Assembly (NCBI GenBank): GCA_028753945.1
Contig: JAPNXP010000002.1
Coordinates: forward strand, 3,286,001-3,350,000
Length of the DNA stretch: 64,000 nt
Source: Hexactinellida sp. DTS-2022
Lineage: Eukaryota; Porifera; Hexactinellida
Direction of reading: 5' to 3'
Position numbers and translations under genes: made by a program
The notes under the pieces: generated by a model
The model's input: the letters and a program-made list of their open reading frames with translations, nothing else
Told to the model about the DNA's origin: nothing
Database searches by the model: none
In this document: one piece after another, positions 33,711 to 43,705 of the stretch
Position numbering within the stretch: position 1 is the first letter of the stretch
Layout of the letters: each line of letters begins with the position of its first letter

Positions 33711-34430
33711 GGTTAAATTACGGCAGATTCACCCAAAAAAACACATGAATTTAGTTTTGAAGGTGGGAGTTTGAATTTCACATATATGATGGAAGACATT
33801 ATAGCTATATCGAAACTGAAAACGAAATCTAATTATCTTCTATAAATTCGAAATTATTGGGCTTGCAGTATTATGCTAATACAAAAGTCCCATAGGGGGA
33901 TTTTTTCAGACTCCACCTGATAAGTGTGTGGTTTGCAAGATCATTATTTGCTAAAGACCTGTACTGTGTGATCTATCAGATAGATCATCGTTATGGGCGG
34001 TTGGTGAGTGGTTTAGAATTTTGATAAGATCTAAATAAAAAATATTGCGACCTTTTGGAACCAAAAAATGAATAAAAAGGTCATCTTTTCATGCGAAATT
34101 TGATAAAATGCTTGATAAAAAAAATTCCAAGTCATAATTCAAAAATGTAAACCGTCTACCTACTCCGTACGCTTATAATCTTTAAATATTGATTCTGAAA
34201 ACAAACATTGATGGCCGCATTGCCAAATTACCGCATAATATCTACCACCACTTTTGGAAATCGCCCTATGGGAGATTTGTATTAGCCAAATTTTGAAACC
34301 GACAAAAAATAAAAAGTATAATAGATAGGGACATTTTCTTTTTGGTTTATTGATTTGTATCGGATAGGTATATATTTCTCACAATTACAGATTAATACAA
34401 GAACTTTCATTCACGTGGGGTAATTTAACC
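33711..34430. mobile_element. TTAA MITE 'GGTTAAATTAC', copy 3 (full length)
   Basis: 720 bp with ends GGTTAAATTAC and complement, TTAA at 33707-33710 and 34431-34434. The best-preserved copy of the family; copies 1 and 2 are at 16228 and 22770. It is inserted precisely in an exon of the Helitron-type relic. Only the ends, not the body, are shared with other TTAA elements here. Confidence 0.92.
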
Positions 34431-34735
34431 TTAAGCGCACCTTGCATAGTCCTATACCTATCTAACTCAGCTAGGTTGTGCTTCATTTTCTCTTTGGAGT
34501 CTATCCGTTTCTCGGTAACAAGCTTCAGCTGGCGTTCATTATATTTCGCCCTCTCAGCTCGATCCTTGCGCTTATCAGCAACAGCGGCATTATGTTTAGC
34601 TCTCTACGCTGGATCTTTAAGTTTATCTGCAACAGCGGCATTATGTTTAGCTCTCTCAGCTGGATCTTTAAGCTTAGCTCCAACAGCGGCAACTGTAGAT
34701 GTGCAAGAGTGCAAGTGTTTAACAGTATTCATAAT

Positions 34736-35039
34736 TATTACCAAATAGATATAAATAGGTATATTATTTCGCTACTAATGTGAATAATAAAATTTCAATC
34801 ATTAACTGTAAATGTGCAAGTCTTAGTGTTTTCACTACACTTGTGTGAAACATATCTTCACTGAAAAAAACTAACAGTAATTATCAAGCAACATAGTTTG
34901 TAATGTAATATCATATAGTACCTCTTATAGTATTCAGTGTACTTGGTGTATGGAGAAGATGGCTGGTTTAGACAAAAAAAACGTTAACTATTTTTAAGAA
35001 TTATCGATAACATTGACATCATTTCATAGTTAATTAATT
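34736..35039. other. Non-coding, nothing recognised
   Basis: AT-rich DNA between two transposon relics. Confidence 0.35.
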
Positions 35040-35640
35040 AAAAGGCATTCCTTGATGCGATTTCAAAATCGCCCATTGCATAGACTGGCTTAAAATCGAC
35101 GATCAACTCCCGAAGAGCTTATTGTACCATTGTATAGCGTTTCCGATTATTTGTCATTAGCACATGGACAGCGGGATGGCATGGTGGTTGATGTAAATAA
35201 AATTTTTAAAAGCTGATAGAACAATCTAGGAACTACGTTAAAGGTGGCATCAGATTAGATATCTTATGAACCATTTAGCATATTCAACATATAGCTGGAA
35301 CCAAATAGAATTGCTACCTGATCTGTGAGGCTAACTGTCTTTAATTGAATATTATTCTACTTGAATTTTCGAAAATATCCCTCAAATTCAAAGACATTCG
35401 AAGGTAGTTTCGCTTGTGAAATTCTTCTTCTCTTGTACATACTGCTCTCCAATTTTTTGTATGTCACAAAGGATTCTCCTTGAGATTCTCTACATGTTTC
35501 ATTAAACACTTCTCGAAGGTTAGAAGATGCTATTTCTGCTTTCCGCTATATTTGATTACTTAGGATTATCTCCTCATTGTTATTTGCCTCAGCTTCATGT
35601 TGTGCTCACATGAAAGTTCCAATAAATTTGAAAATTTAAT
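35040..35640 (-). pseudogene. MULE (Mutator-like) transposase relic
   Basis: Minus strand, in order: HEAEANNEEIILSNQI then, after a stop, KAEIASSNLREVFNETCRES and SFVTYKKLESSMYKRRRISQ (about 35630-35370). This is a pattern I associate with the segment after a FLYWCH zinc finger in animal MULE proteins. Next comes SDATFNVVPRLFYQL (about 35255-35210), the MULE 'D-x-TF..VP..F.QL' motif with the first catalytic Asp. Then, in other frames, 'NHHAIPLSMC' and 'VYAMGDFEIASRNAF' (about 35200-35045), the second Asp motif 'DFE.A..NA'. Several stops and at least two frame changes mark it as dead. The third catalytic residue, the zinc finger proper and the element ends were not found. Confidence 0.55.
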
Positions 35641-36624
35641 AATTTAATTGTGCATTTGCAAGAGTAAGTTCTAAATAAGGCACATTATATAAAGATAGAG
35701 CAATCATTTTCTCGAACTTTTACATATCGAAAACCATTGCAACCGAAATTCGTTGAGTTCAATTTCTTTCCTTCGATTGTAGTATACTCCATTGATGAAT
35801 ATGATATAAGTTGATTAATTAGTTCAAAAGTTGTTGGTACTAGAATACAGTTGAATTATTTTTAATCCTACCAAAATTCCCCCCTTACTCACAACTGCTT
35901 GGCTTCAAGTTTGACAAGATTATAACCCATTGATTTCTTTATCATTCTAGCTGGGTCGCCTATCTACATTTTCTGCATTTTAACTTGATGTCACATTCTT
36001 TTATAACTAATAGGAAGGAGCGCCCCCCCTGGGTTATAAGCGCCCCCCATATCGAAATATGTGGCGAGGCGCGCTCCCCCGAGGCGTCCAAAAAAACTTA
36101 ATTAATTATAACATTATAATGTTATATACTCTAACCTTGTAGACTCCCAAGGTGAGCATCCGCTTCTGAAGCTGGTCAACAATGTTCTGCACTGAAGAAC
36201 ATGCGATACAATGTCAACGCTTCTTCACTCTTATTTCTAAAACACTCTCATTCAGGCAACGGATGCTAGGTGTCATAATTCTGTTAATGGTCCATCCGGC
36301 TTCTTATTAAAATACCCGAATATCACTGTTGTTGAATTATACACCATCGTACAAGAATTCTCTAAACTGGTATTAATTTTTTTATACTATCATTGTTTGA
36401 AATTATTCATCTTCATTTCAAGATAAAAAAAGAATCCAAGGTGATTGATGATATTTAGATATATTTTTCAATTGGTAAAGTATATATCTGGGTTTAAATT
36501 GATGGCGCATAAGTATATACTCTATCGCCGCTTAAATTGCAATACCGAGATGACAAATCATTGTCTCGTCGCAGACGCCCCTTTAATTCCTTGTGACCCT
36601 CTTAACAGTAGACAGCCTCTAATC
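35641..36624. other. Mostly non-coding, with a small GC-rich repeat piece
   Basis: 36010-36090 holds 'ggagcgccccccctgggtta' and 'ggcgaggcgcgctcccccga', similar in style to the hAT element at 43286-43497 but without ends. The rest is AT-rich with no gene recognised. Confidence 0.45.
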
Positions 36625-36770
36625 CAGGGGTGCTCAAACTTTTAAATCTACGGGCCACTTTAAAAATTAGGCTCCGCCTTACGGGCCACAAATAATAGAT
36701 CGCCTCTGGCTTTAGTATTACCCGCGGGCCACAGCGAATGGTCTCGCGGGCCACCGTTTGAGCACCCTTG
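36625..36770. mobile_element. hAT MITE 'CAGGGGTGCTCAAACTTTT'
   Basis: 146 bp; ends CAGGGGTGCTCAAAC and ...GTTTGAGCACCCTTG. The 8-bp flanks ctctaatc/ctttaatc match at 7 of 8. Internal 'cgggccac' repeats are in inverted order. This end type is very common among animal hAT elements. Confidence 0.88.
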
Positions 36771-36853
36771 CTTTAATCGATCTCCATTTACCATTCTGTG
36801 AATTTCATTGCGTTCAAGACGAATGAAGTAAGTAGATCGAAACTTTAAATATA

Positions 36854-36990
36854 CAGTCAACTCTCGTTATAACGAAGTGCTCGGTGTTTGTTATAACCGG
36901 AGTAAAATCAATAGTTTAGAGCAGTGGTAATTAACCGGTGGGGAATTACCCACTAGTGGGAAATTGAGGATCCTCAGGTGGGGAATGGAG
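36854..36990. mobile_element. Element-end fragments (TA-type and hAT-type)
   Basis: 'cagtcaactctcgttataac' at about 36856 is a lone left end of the GTTATAACG MITE family. At about 36922 'cagtggtaattaaccggtgg' resembles a hAT left end. No right mates were found. Confidence 0.5.
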
Positions 36991-37124
36991 CTTCAGGCTA
37001 AAAAGTTAACAAATCATTAACAGTAGTTTGGAATGTTTTCTAGGAATTCAACCTGTTCAATTTATTGTCTTAAATTATACCTGTACATATTTTGAGATTT
37101 CTATGTTGTACTCTTACGTATGTT

Positions 37125-37235
37125 GCGGGGGTCCGCGCGGCGGTTCTCAGCGGGTATTCTCGCGAGGATTCTCGTGGGGGTCCTCGCGGCAGTTCTCTCG
37201 GGGGTTCTCTCGGGATCTCTGTAGTTTTTCTGTAG
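37125..37235. repeat. GC-rich ggttctc/ttctcgcg direct repeat
   Basis: Several degenerate copies of a unit near 'ggttctctcgggggttctct'. The Arg/Pro/Glu string read on the minus strand is repeat-derived. Confidence 0.7.
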
Positions 37236-37271
37236 TGATATCCGTTGTAAATTAGCAGGACCAGGGATACA

Positions 37272-37390
37272 AGCAGGGGCGCCGAACTTTTAAAAAAGTC
37301 CAAAACTGAGGGGGTCTCGAAACACACTTCCCAAGTTTGAGATGGTCCAATGCGGGTCACCCCCCCCCTCCCCCCCTCACTGACTCGTTC
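37272..37390. mobile_element. hAT-like end 'CAGGGGCGCCGAAC'
   Basis: A CAGGGGCG terminus followed by a C-rich stretch. It might be the left end of the hAT relic at 37859-40217 (whose right end is also CAGGGGCG-type) or a separate MITE. The 8-bp flanks (gatacaag; aatgcgac) do not match, so the pairing is unproven. Confidence 0.35.
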
Positions 37391-37454
37391 TGGAGATTTG
37401 TTAGGACTCTTATATACTTAATTAAAATTAGATTGGTAAAGCCATTTTGACATA

Positions 37455-37713
37455 CCGTATTTATTCGAATAGTAGCCTCTATTCGAATAATCGCCTACCT
37501 CCAATAATCGCCCCCCTAAAGTAGCAAATAAAAATTTATTACTGCTACCCGGAGTAAACATTTATACCTAATATAACTCACAATACGATTATCAACCGAT
37601 TATCATAAATAAATTGTAATAAAATGTGATATTCTAAAAAATTGCTCAAAATGATTGGTCCAAAAATGGAGTAAAAACAATAATCGCCTAGGCTACTATT
37701 CGAGTATATACGG
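37455..37713. mobile_element. TA-type MITE (CCGTATTTATTCGAATAGTAGCC)
   Basis: 259 bp; ends ccgtatttattcgaatag and inverse ...ctattcgagtatatacgg, flanked by TA at 37453-37454 and 37714-37715. Internal 'aataatcgcc' repeats near both ends. Distantly similar to the MITE at 15600. Confidence 0.85.
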
Positions 37714-37858
37714 TATTTATTGTAATTTCTATAGCAAAAGAAAAGTTTTCCTACCAATTTACTGAATAAGAGTAACTAAAATGAACAAAAAGGGAACTAT
37801 TTAGGTGTTTTAAGCGTGCTTACTTAATAAGCAGAGTAAATCAAATAAGTCAATGGGA

Positions 37859-39978
37859 TTAGTGAGTGTCTATATTTCTTGTGCACCATCTTAGAAACAC
37901 TTTGTACTCTGCTGCAAGAGCATTGCCCTGTATATCAGCATTTTCTTCTGATCCATAGAACTGTGCAAGCAATGTAATGTGAGGTGCTGCTAAGTCAGGA
38001 GATTGCAAGGCCTCTTTGTTGAATATTCCGAATGCTGTCACTACGTCACCTACTCTTCCAAGCAGTCTCTCCTGAAATTGGGAAGTAAGTTCATCGAGCA
38101 CAGCAAAGTACAATTCTCTTCTATAATAGGATTCGGGACACTCATCAGCCAGTCCAAGCATCTTTGTTCTTCTTCTTGTTGAACGTACTTCGATCCCGAG
38201 TTCAGCTGCTCTTTCAGAACATATATTGAATGCGACTGCAAACACCTGAATCGATATCATCTCACACAGTGTATCATACACACTCTCTGCAGTTGTTTTA
38301 AACTGAAGTAGATTTAACTTGGGAGCCTGCAAAAAGTTCGCAAATGGTTGTGTCACACCAAAAATCATTTTGGCTACATTAATAGAAAGGATGAACTCGA
38401 ATGTTCCTATATTAGAGAGGAGTCCATTAGCATCTGAAACTGTACTTCTGTCCATTCCTGGACTGGTACTGAGTTTCTCTAACGCTTCCAAAACGACAGG
38501 GTTCAGACACTGAAAGGATTCTAGAGCACTGAAATGAGAACTCCAACGTGTGTCTGACAATGATTGCAATCTCCGCTGCTTGGAACTAGAGGATATATTG
38601 GAGTTTTGTTTGCAATGTTCTAATACTGCTTTACGTTAGGCTCCGTTGAAGAATGTGTGACTAAACTGTAGAGTACCAAACATGTTGCGGATATAAGAGT
38701 TAAGCGAATGACTATTGCATAACACAAACAGTGCTCGGGGCTCCAGCTGTCTTAGCCGAGTCTGAACACCACTATATTTACCTGACATCACCGCCGCACC
38801 ATCATATGACTGACCCCGACAATCTGACAATGAAAGACCGAGCTCGCAAACAAAGGATTTTAACATTTCTGTTATAAATTTCAGCGTTGGTCACTTCCAG
38901 TGATTTGTACCCCATGAAACGTTCTGTTGGTTCACATGTATCTTCAGTGACAAACCGAAGCACTAGACTTGCCTGTTCAACACAGGAAATGTCCTTTGTC
39001 TCATCACACATAAGTGTATAATACTTTGCTGCTGTCAGCAGGCTTAAAATCTGCTCACGAATATCTTCTTCACACAGTGAAATTAGCTCATTCTACGTAG
39101 ATTTTGTTATGTACTGTGCATTTCTAGCTCCAGAAAAGAGGTGCTCATTCAGTAACGGATCATATCGAGCTTGGTGATTTTGAAATTCGATGAAATTCCC
39201 TCGGTTAAGGCTTTCTGAATCTTCTCTGTGTCCACGGAATGAAATATTTTGCCTTGCAAACAGCTCAAGAAGTTCTATGACACGTTACAGGATTGCTTTG
39301 TTTCTGAGAATTTTCTCATGGCTTTTTTATGCTGCCAATGCACTTTGCTTGTCAATTACTTCATCTATTGGCACACAACATTGAAGGTTTTCCAACTTCT
39401 CTAAACAAATTTGGTGTGATTCACTTTTTTCATGCTCACATAATTTCTGTAAACCCTTCCTCCAATTACTAACACCGTCCTCTGACCACTCCTTTGAATA
39501 ACGATATTTCCCTGACACTCCACTAGTCTCTAAGGCAAACAGAAAGCATGGCAAGCACATCATGGCATGCTTAACAGGTGAATAGGTCAACCACAACGAG
39601 TTACCTTTTCTCACGACTCGAGCGTTTTCATGTACCATGAAGATAGAAACGACCTATATTGTCCGGGGTAAATCTTTCCCGGGAAGTGTTTTCTAGGCAT
39701 ATTATTCACAGTTTGCTGAAAAGAAGGGCTAGAAACAAGAAAATGTCGATCTTGCTTACTTAACGGCTTTGGAAAAAGTCCCAAATACTTCTGAAATTTG
39801 TAGTGTCGTTATTACTTGTCATCTCGCTGTCAGCCATATTTCCGTGAATGTTCGACTGGGATAACTCAATTGAAATAGCCCCTCCCTTACAGGACTCACT
39901 ATCAGCAACACTATTGACACCTTGGTTGCCAAAGTATGTCAAAATTGATCCTGTTACTCGCATTCCTTTGGGTTCCAT
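37859..39978 (-). pseudogene. hAT transposase relic (TTF zinc finger, DUF4371-like, ZMYM1-type)
   Basis: Minus strand. Start segment MEPKGMRVTGSILTYFG (39978-39760). Then a TTF-type zinc-finger-like region (39638-39327) with LWLTYSPVKHAMMCLPCFLF and HEKSESHQICLEKL. Next YDPLLNEHLFSGARNAQYI followed by a stop (TAG near 39096), then LMCDETKDISCVEQASLVLR (catalytic-Asp region, to 38880). CRGQSYDGAAVMSGKYSGVQ and LCNSHSLNSYI (the C/N-x2-H motif) follow, to 38640. Finally DTRWSSHFSALES (RW motif) and a 236-residue frame ending at 37859. At least three frame breaks and one in-frame stop separate these blocks, so it is inactive. It is a different hAT lineage from the 735-residue protein at 23791. 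The hAT C-terminal dimerisation block seems cut short near 37859. Confidence 0.8.
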
Positions 39979-40139
39979 TTTGACTCGCTATATGTTTCAC
40001 TGTAGAGAGTTTGCTACTAGAATGATAATCATACAAAATAACTATAAATATTGTGGTAATAAATTAATCATAGCAGATTTAACATTTACAAAATAAAATA
40101 GAATAACTCCAGTTGTTATATCAATCTAATCAGATTGGA

Positions 40140-40217
40140 AAATCAAAAACTCTCATTTCCCTAAAATTTCAGGGGGGGGCTATAGCCTCCCTAGCCCCCC
40201 CCCTCTATCCGCCCCTG
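40140..40217 (-). mobile_element. Right-hand (5') hAT terminus of the relic
   Basis: On the minus strand it begins CAGGGGCGGATAGAGGGGG, the classic CAGGGGCGGAT hAT end, and lies about 240 bp upstream of the relic's first codon. It likely bounds that element. Confidence 0.6.
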
Positions 40218-40427
40218 AATGCGACGCATGTCGAGCGATTGCTATAGACTGCCCGCTCTGCTTGCTTCTTTAGCTGTTCAAAAAATACTTCCACCCGGAT
40301 GCCTCTGGCCCATTGCATCTTACGAAATAGCGTCGCTGCTTCGAATTCGTCGATTAGTTGATCGAGACTAGCACATAGCAACTCGAAGGCGTCTTCTAGG
40401 GTAGTTTCTTTGCATATATTAAAAAAG

Positions 40428-40512
40428 ACTAGGCGCTAGCGCCTAGGTACAAGGCGCCCGCGCCTAAGCTACTAAGCGCTAGCGCCTAAGTTACAAGGCG
40501 CTAGCGCCTAGT
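40428..40512. repeat. Cluster of four ggcgctagcgcc palindromes
   Basis: Four copies of the 14-bp palindrome aggcgctagcgcct or close variants (about 40431, 40452, 40473, 40496), spaced 21-23 bp. A GC-rich patch in AT-rich DNA. Confidence 0.9.
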
Positions 40513-40691
40513 ACGAATAGGAAAGTATGATACCGCAAACAACATTGTATTTATTGCGATTTACAACGAAGATTATAGGCTCTCTTGCTTTCAATAATAA
40601 GCGACATTTTTGCGATTACTTATTTTGGTAATATTTCAAATTCTTTAGACATTTGTAATAAATACTAGTAATAATATATATCAGATAGCAC

Positions 40692-41395
40692 ATGATGCGA
40701 CGTATGACAAAAATTAACTGTCGAGACATGTTAATTCAGGTTTGCGATCAATTCCACAAAATCACTGGAGAAAGTGTTGGTTTAACATACACCTGGGATG
40801 GCAGCCTTAATATTTTAGGTCCAGAGAAATTTCGTGGAACTATTGAAACAAATAAAATGCAGTTTGGAGTGGTTTAACTTTTCAACACAGCCAAATTCGC
40901 GACGCTAAATCGCTTCAAGATGAGGATATGTTAAATATACTACGGAGTAACGTTCTTTCATGTTAACCAGGGAAAACTCCGAAAAATTATTTCATGGGCT
41001 ACCAAAGGAAAAGCAGGTTAGTAAGAATAATTACGAACTCTCTTTCAAAAGTTGTATCATCTAGCAAATTATTTGCTAGACCTGTTAGTAAAAGTATAAA
41101 AATCGATGACAGCATGTCAGCGTCCAATAATTCTTTTTTTGTTAGTATAATGGATTCCCCTGAACGTCTGCAAATTAATACACCCAATTTTCTTTACTCC
41201 ACTTCACCCCTCATTTCTCACAATGATTTACACGAGTCCACCACTTCAAACCAAGTATTGGCTCTATCCATTAAAACTAGATGTCTAGAGGAATCAGCTA
41301 AACCCATGGAAATGCTGACAGATAACATAATTTTCGATTATTGCGTAAATTCTATTATCATAAATATATATCTTGATCAATTGTTCCAGGAATAG
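40692..41395 (+). pseudogene. Unrecognised coding-like remnant
   Basis: Two plus-strand frames: 40692-40877 (MMRRMTKINCRDMLIQVCDQ..., 61 residues) and 40994-41395 (133 residues, Ser/Asn-rich, ending in LTDNIIFDYCVNSIIINIYL). The last stretch faintly resembles the start of a Ulp1-type protease ('LTDxxIxxY'), but catalytic residues are not visible. The two frames are separated by stops. It could be a decayed transposon or host gene. Low certainty. Confidence 0.25.
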
Positions 41396-41706
41396 TTGTT
41401 TTTAACCATGATATGTTCCAACTCTGAGTTTCCAAACGGATATACAATACCTGAGTTATGATTTCATTATGTAATACATTTGGAGCTATTGTATATTGCA
41501 ATATACATTTCTACACTGGCTGCCATTGAGTATACTCGTACAACTATTCGTTCTGATTATGAGCATATCTATGCATCCTCTACTGAAATAAATTTGATGA
41601 AATATATTGTTGGTATAACACCGTCCCTTTCTATGTCTTAATTACAGTCGCATTTTAGCCACGTTCCCAAAGTACAAAAGCTATACAATGAATAGAAGTG
41701 TAAATA
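41396..41706. other. Non-coding, nothing recognised
   Basis: AT-rich sequence with no supported feature. Confidence 0.35.
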
Positions 41707-42088
41707 CCTTATCATAGGAAATTAACGCCATGAAATTAACGCGAATTTCTCCAAATCGCGTTAATTTCATGGAGCGTTAATTTCCATGACCTTAATTTCC
41801 TGCTACGTATTTAGTAAAAGTATGATGGATGACAAACTTCCGAGCTACAGATTTTCAGATGTGCAACTAGTTTGAATGGGTATACCATGTCTATCAAGTA
41901 GATTGGAAGCCTAGTTGGGCACAATAATAGTATTCAATATTGAGATAAATATTCCTGAAATTTTTTGATAAAATTTATTCGCGTTAATTTCATGTATTTG
42001 AAAATGTTCAGCTCCAAATCGCGTTAATTTCATGGAGCGTTAATTTCCTTCGCGTTAAATACATGGCGCGTTAATTTCCTATAATAAG
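41707..42088. mobile_element. TA-type MITE with gcgttaatttcatgg repeats
   Basis: 382 bp; ends CCTTATCATAGGAAATTAAC and inverse ...TAATTTCCTATAATAAGG, flanked by TA at 41705-41706 and 42089-42090. The phrase 'cgcgttaatttcatggagcg' occurs in each half, and inverted copies sit next to the ends, so the ends can fold locally. Confidence 0.85.
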
Positions 42089-42335
42089 GTAGGAGAATAT
42101 TCGAAAATATAAAATTGTGTCTCTGCTCTTAGGGCTCTACTATACGGGTCACTTAGCTATATAGGGAGATAAAATACTCAATTTTTGGTTCAATTGGGGC
42201 GATATTCAGCCTGTAGTTAAAGTGAATTGAGCATAGAGCCAAGAATAGCAAGGATTTCCAAAGTTATTAAGAATCACAAAAGCTTACCATAATTTCGTGC
42301 GACAGATTAATATTATTAACATTAATGGTTTGAAT

Positions 42336-42817
42336 CAGAGACGGAATCGGTCGGAACCTTGACCGGCCGGTCAAGATCTCTATACGATCTATTCGATATC
42401 ATAATATCACAATTTGTTTTGATTGAATCTGGCTCCAATACCCCTTGAGAGCTTAGTAGTCTTAAAGGAGGCTTCCTTAAATGGTCTATAGGCATTATAT
42501 TTATTCCGAAATTATATGACATGACACTACAGTAGATTCTTATTCTATTATTTATAAATTATTTCCAGCCAGAGGCAGAGTTAGGAAGGGGCAGGGGGGG
42601 GCATTTTCCCCCCTAATTTTAGGCTGTGAGGATAAAATCCTCATAGAGATTCCTTCTGAAACCCTTCTTCTCCCCCAGTGCCCCCCCATCCGAAAAATCC
42701 TGTATCTTCCTCTGTTGCTAGCTATGATTGACCTTTCGACCGGCCGGTCGGGTCGGGTCAAATTTCCAACTGCACCAGTCGGGTCGGGTCATGAAAATCC
42801 GACCGGTTCCATCTCTG
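42336..42817. mobile_element. hAT element 'CAGAGACGGAATCGGTCGG'
   Basis: Ends CAGAGACGGAATCGGTCGG and inverse ...CCGACCGGTTCCATCTCTG, with a perfect 8-bp duplication gtttgaat (42328-42335 and 42818-42825). 'ccggccggtc' and 'gggtcgggtc' repeats lie near the ends. A second hAT MITE is nested at 42570-42714. Confidence 0.92.
42570..42714. mobile_element. Nested hAT MITE 'CAGAGGCAGAGTTAGG'
   Basis: 145 bp with ends CAGAGGCAGAG and ...CTTCCTCTG. The flanks tttccagc/ttgctagc match at 6 of 8. G- and C-rich interior with an aggataaaatcct palindrome. Confidence 0.65.
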
Positions 42818-42825
42818 GTTTGAAT

Positions 42826-43211
42826 CTAGTATTTTAAACAAGAAAATATATCAATAGCCCAATTTGGTCAGATTCAATTTATAATTTCTATATTTTATGC
42901 GAAACTCAATATTGTCTATGGAATTTACTTTTACAATTTGTGGTGTCATTGTGGGATTGGGATTAATCAATTATAAAAATGAAGAAATGGGCCACAGCCA
43001 GACTAATTTATGCTGCACAACTAATTTCTTTAAAATTAATCCATTAATTCCGGAGAAATTAATTGTGAAGTGGTGCTCATTTTTCGCTACTAACTTCACA
43101 CTCGTATTCATATTACCCAGAACTCAAGTTTATTCAAATAGAGATAATAAAGTCCCATACATTATAGCAAAGTATAATTAATTGTATTACAGTGGATGCT
43201 GCAGTGGTGTA
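42826..43211. other. Non-coding, nothing recognised
   Basis: A 94-codon frame at 42897-43181 has no recognisable domain. No element ends. Confidence 0.35.
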
Positions 43212-43705
43212 CGCCTATGCGCTGAGACTCGGCAGAGCGAGGGTCCACTCCTCAGGCCCCGGGGCCGTGGCACTGTGATAATACTCAGTGGTGTTTTGCC
43301 AAAATAGAAGTGGGGGGGCGCTCCCTTTTCAAATTTAGAATACTTAGAAAACATAGGTGAAAACGGCCTCCAATAATGAATTCTAAGATAACAGAGAGGA
43401 AAGGGCGCCCCCTTTGGGATATAAGCGCCCCCCCCCCTGACGAAATAAGTGGGGGGGCGCGCGCGCCCCCCCGAGCCCCCCCCCCAAAACATCACTGATA
43501 ATACTACTTACGACAATGTGCTACATTTATATGGGATTAGTATTGCGATTACCAATAGAATACTTCTTGCTAATCCCACTATTTAACACTGTATATGTCA
43601 CAATTAGTTACAATCCAGACAATCTGTCTTGCGTTTCGAAGTTCGCACGTAAGGGCCCCCATCCTTTAGATCGCCGAGAGGCCCAGGCCCCTTCGTACGC
43701 CACTG
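43212..43705. mobile_element. Outer hAT-like element 'CAGTGGTGTACGCC'
   Basis: Ends CAGTGGTGTACGCC and inverse ...CGTACGCCACTG. The flanks share 'atgctg' on both sides, consistent with a slightly decayed 8-bp duplication. It contains a nested hAT MITE at 43286-43497 and GC-rich 'caggcccc' sequence near each end. Confidence 0.65.
43286..43497. mobile_element. Nested hAT MITE 'CAGTGGTGTTTTG'
   Basis: 212 bp; ends CAGTGGTGTTTTG and ...CAAAACATCACTG with a perfect 8-bp duplication ataatact (43278-43285 and 43498-43505). C/G-run-rich interior with 'aagcgcccccccccc'. Confidence 0.92.

Larger units (their letters stand above)
33010..34735 (-). pseudogene. Helitron-type gene relic (N-terminal Cys-rich region), split by a TTAA MITE
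   Basis: Minus strand, 5' to 3'. Charged tandem repeats of about 16 residues (RAKHNAAVADKLKDPA and variants, about 34695-34500) run into LDRYRTMQGAL at 34431. The MITE at 33711-34430 follows. Sequence then resumes with KSVILKYLSEIAEGPTFVCS at 33706, in the same frame once the duplicated TTAA is discounted. This exon ends at a donor (AACAG|GTAATT, about 33554). A further piece at about 33145-33030 reads EYVCKN, a stop, then LISIKDGRVPKIALYRGL. The pairing of 'GPxFVCxCC' with 'YxCKxC...GxxPxxALxxGL' is what I recall from the region ahead of Helitron Rep/helicase proteins (and related DUF6570-type proteins). There are stops in one repeat unit (GCG TAG) and in the Cys motif (TGA where Cys is expected). 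Helicase and Rep parts are absent. Confidence 0.5.

Noticed and set aside
37272-40217. Calling 37272-40217 one complete hAT element
   Set aside because: Both ends are CAGGGGCG-type, but the sequences diverge at once and the 8-bp flanks (gatacaag, aatgcgac) do not match.
40994-41395. A Ulp1-type protease
   Set aside because: Only a weak 'LTDNIIFDY' likeness; no His-Asp-Cys catalytic residues are visible.
42818-42836. 'ggtttgaatc' as a tRNA B-box (SINE or tRNA)
   Set aside because: No A-box or cloverleaf upstream; the bases are the 8-bp hAT target duplication plus flank.
43261-43500. GC-rich stretches as CpG-island promoters
   Set aside because: Each GC-rich patch coincides with a bounded hAT element or fragment, which explains it better.
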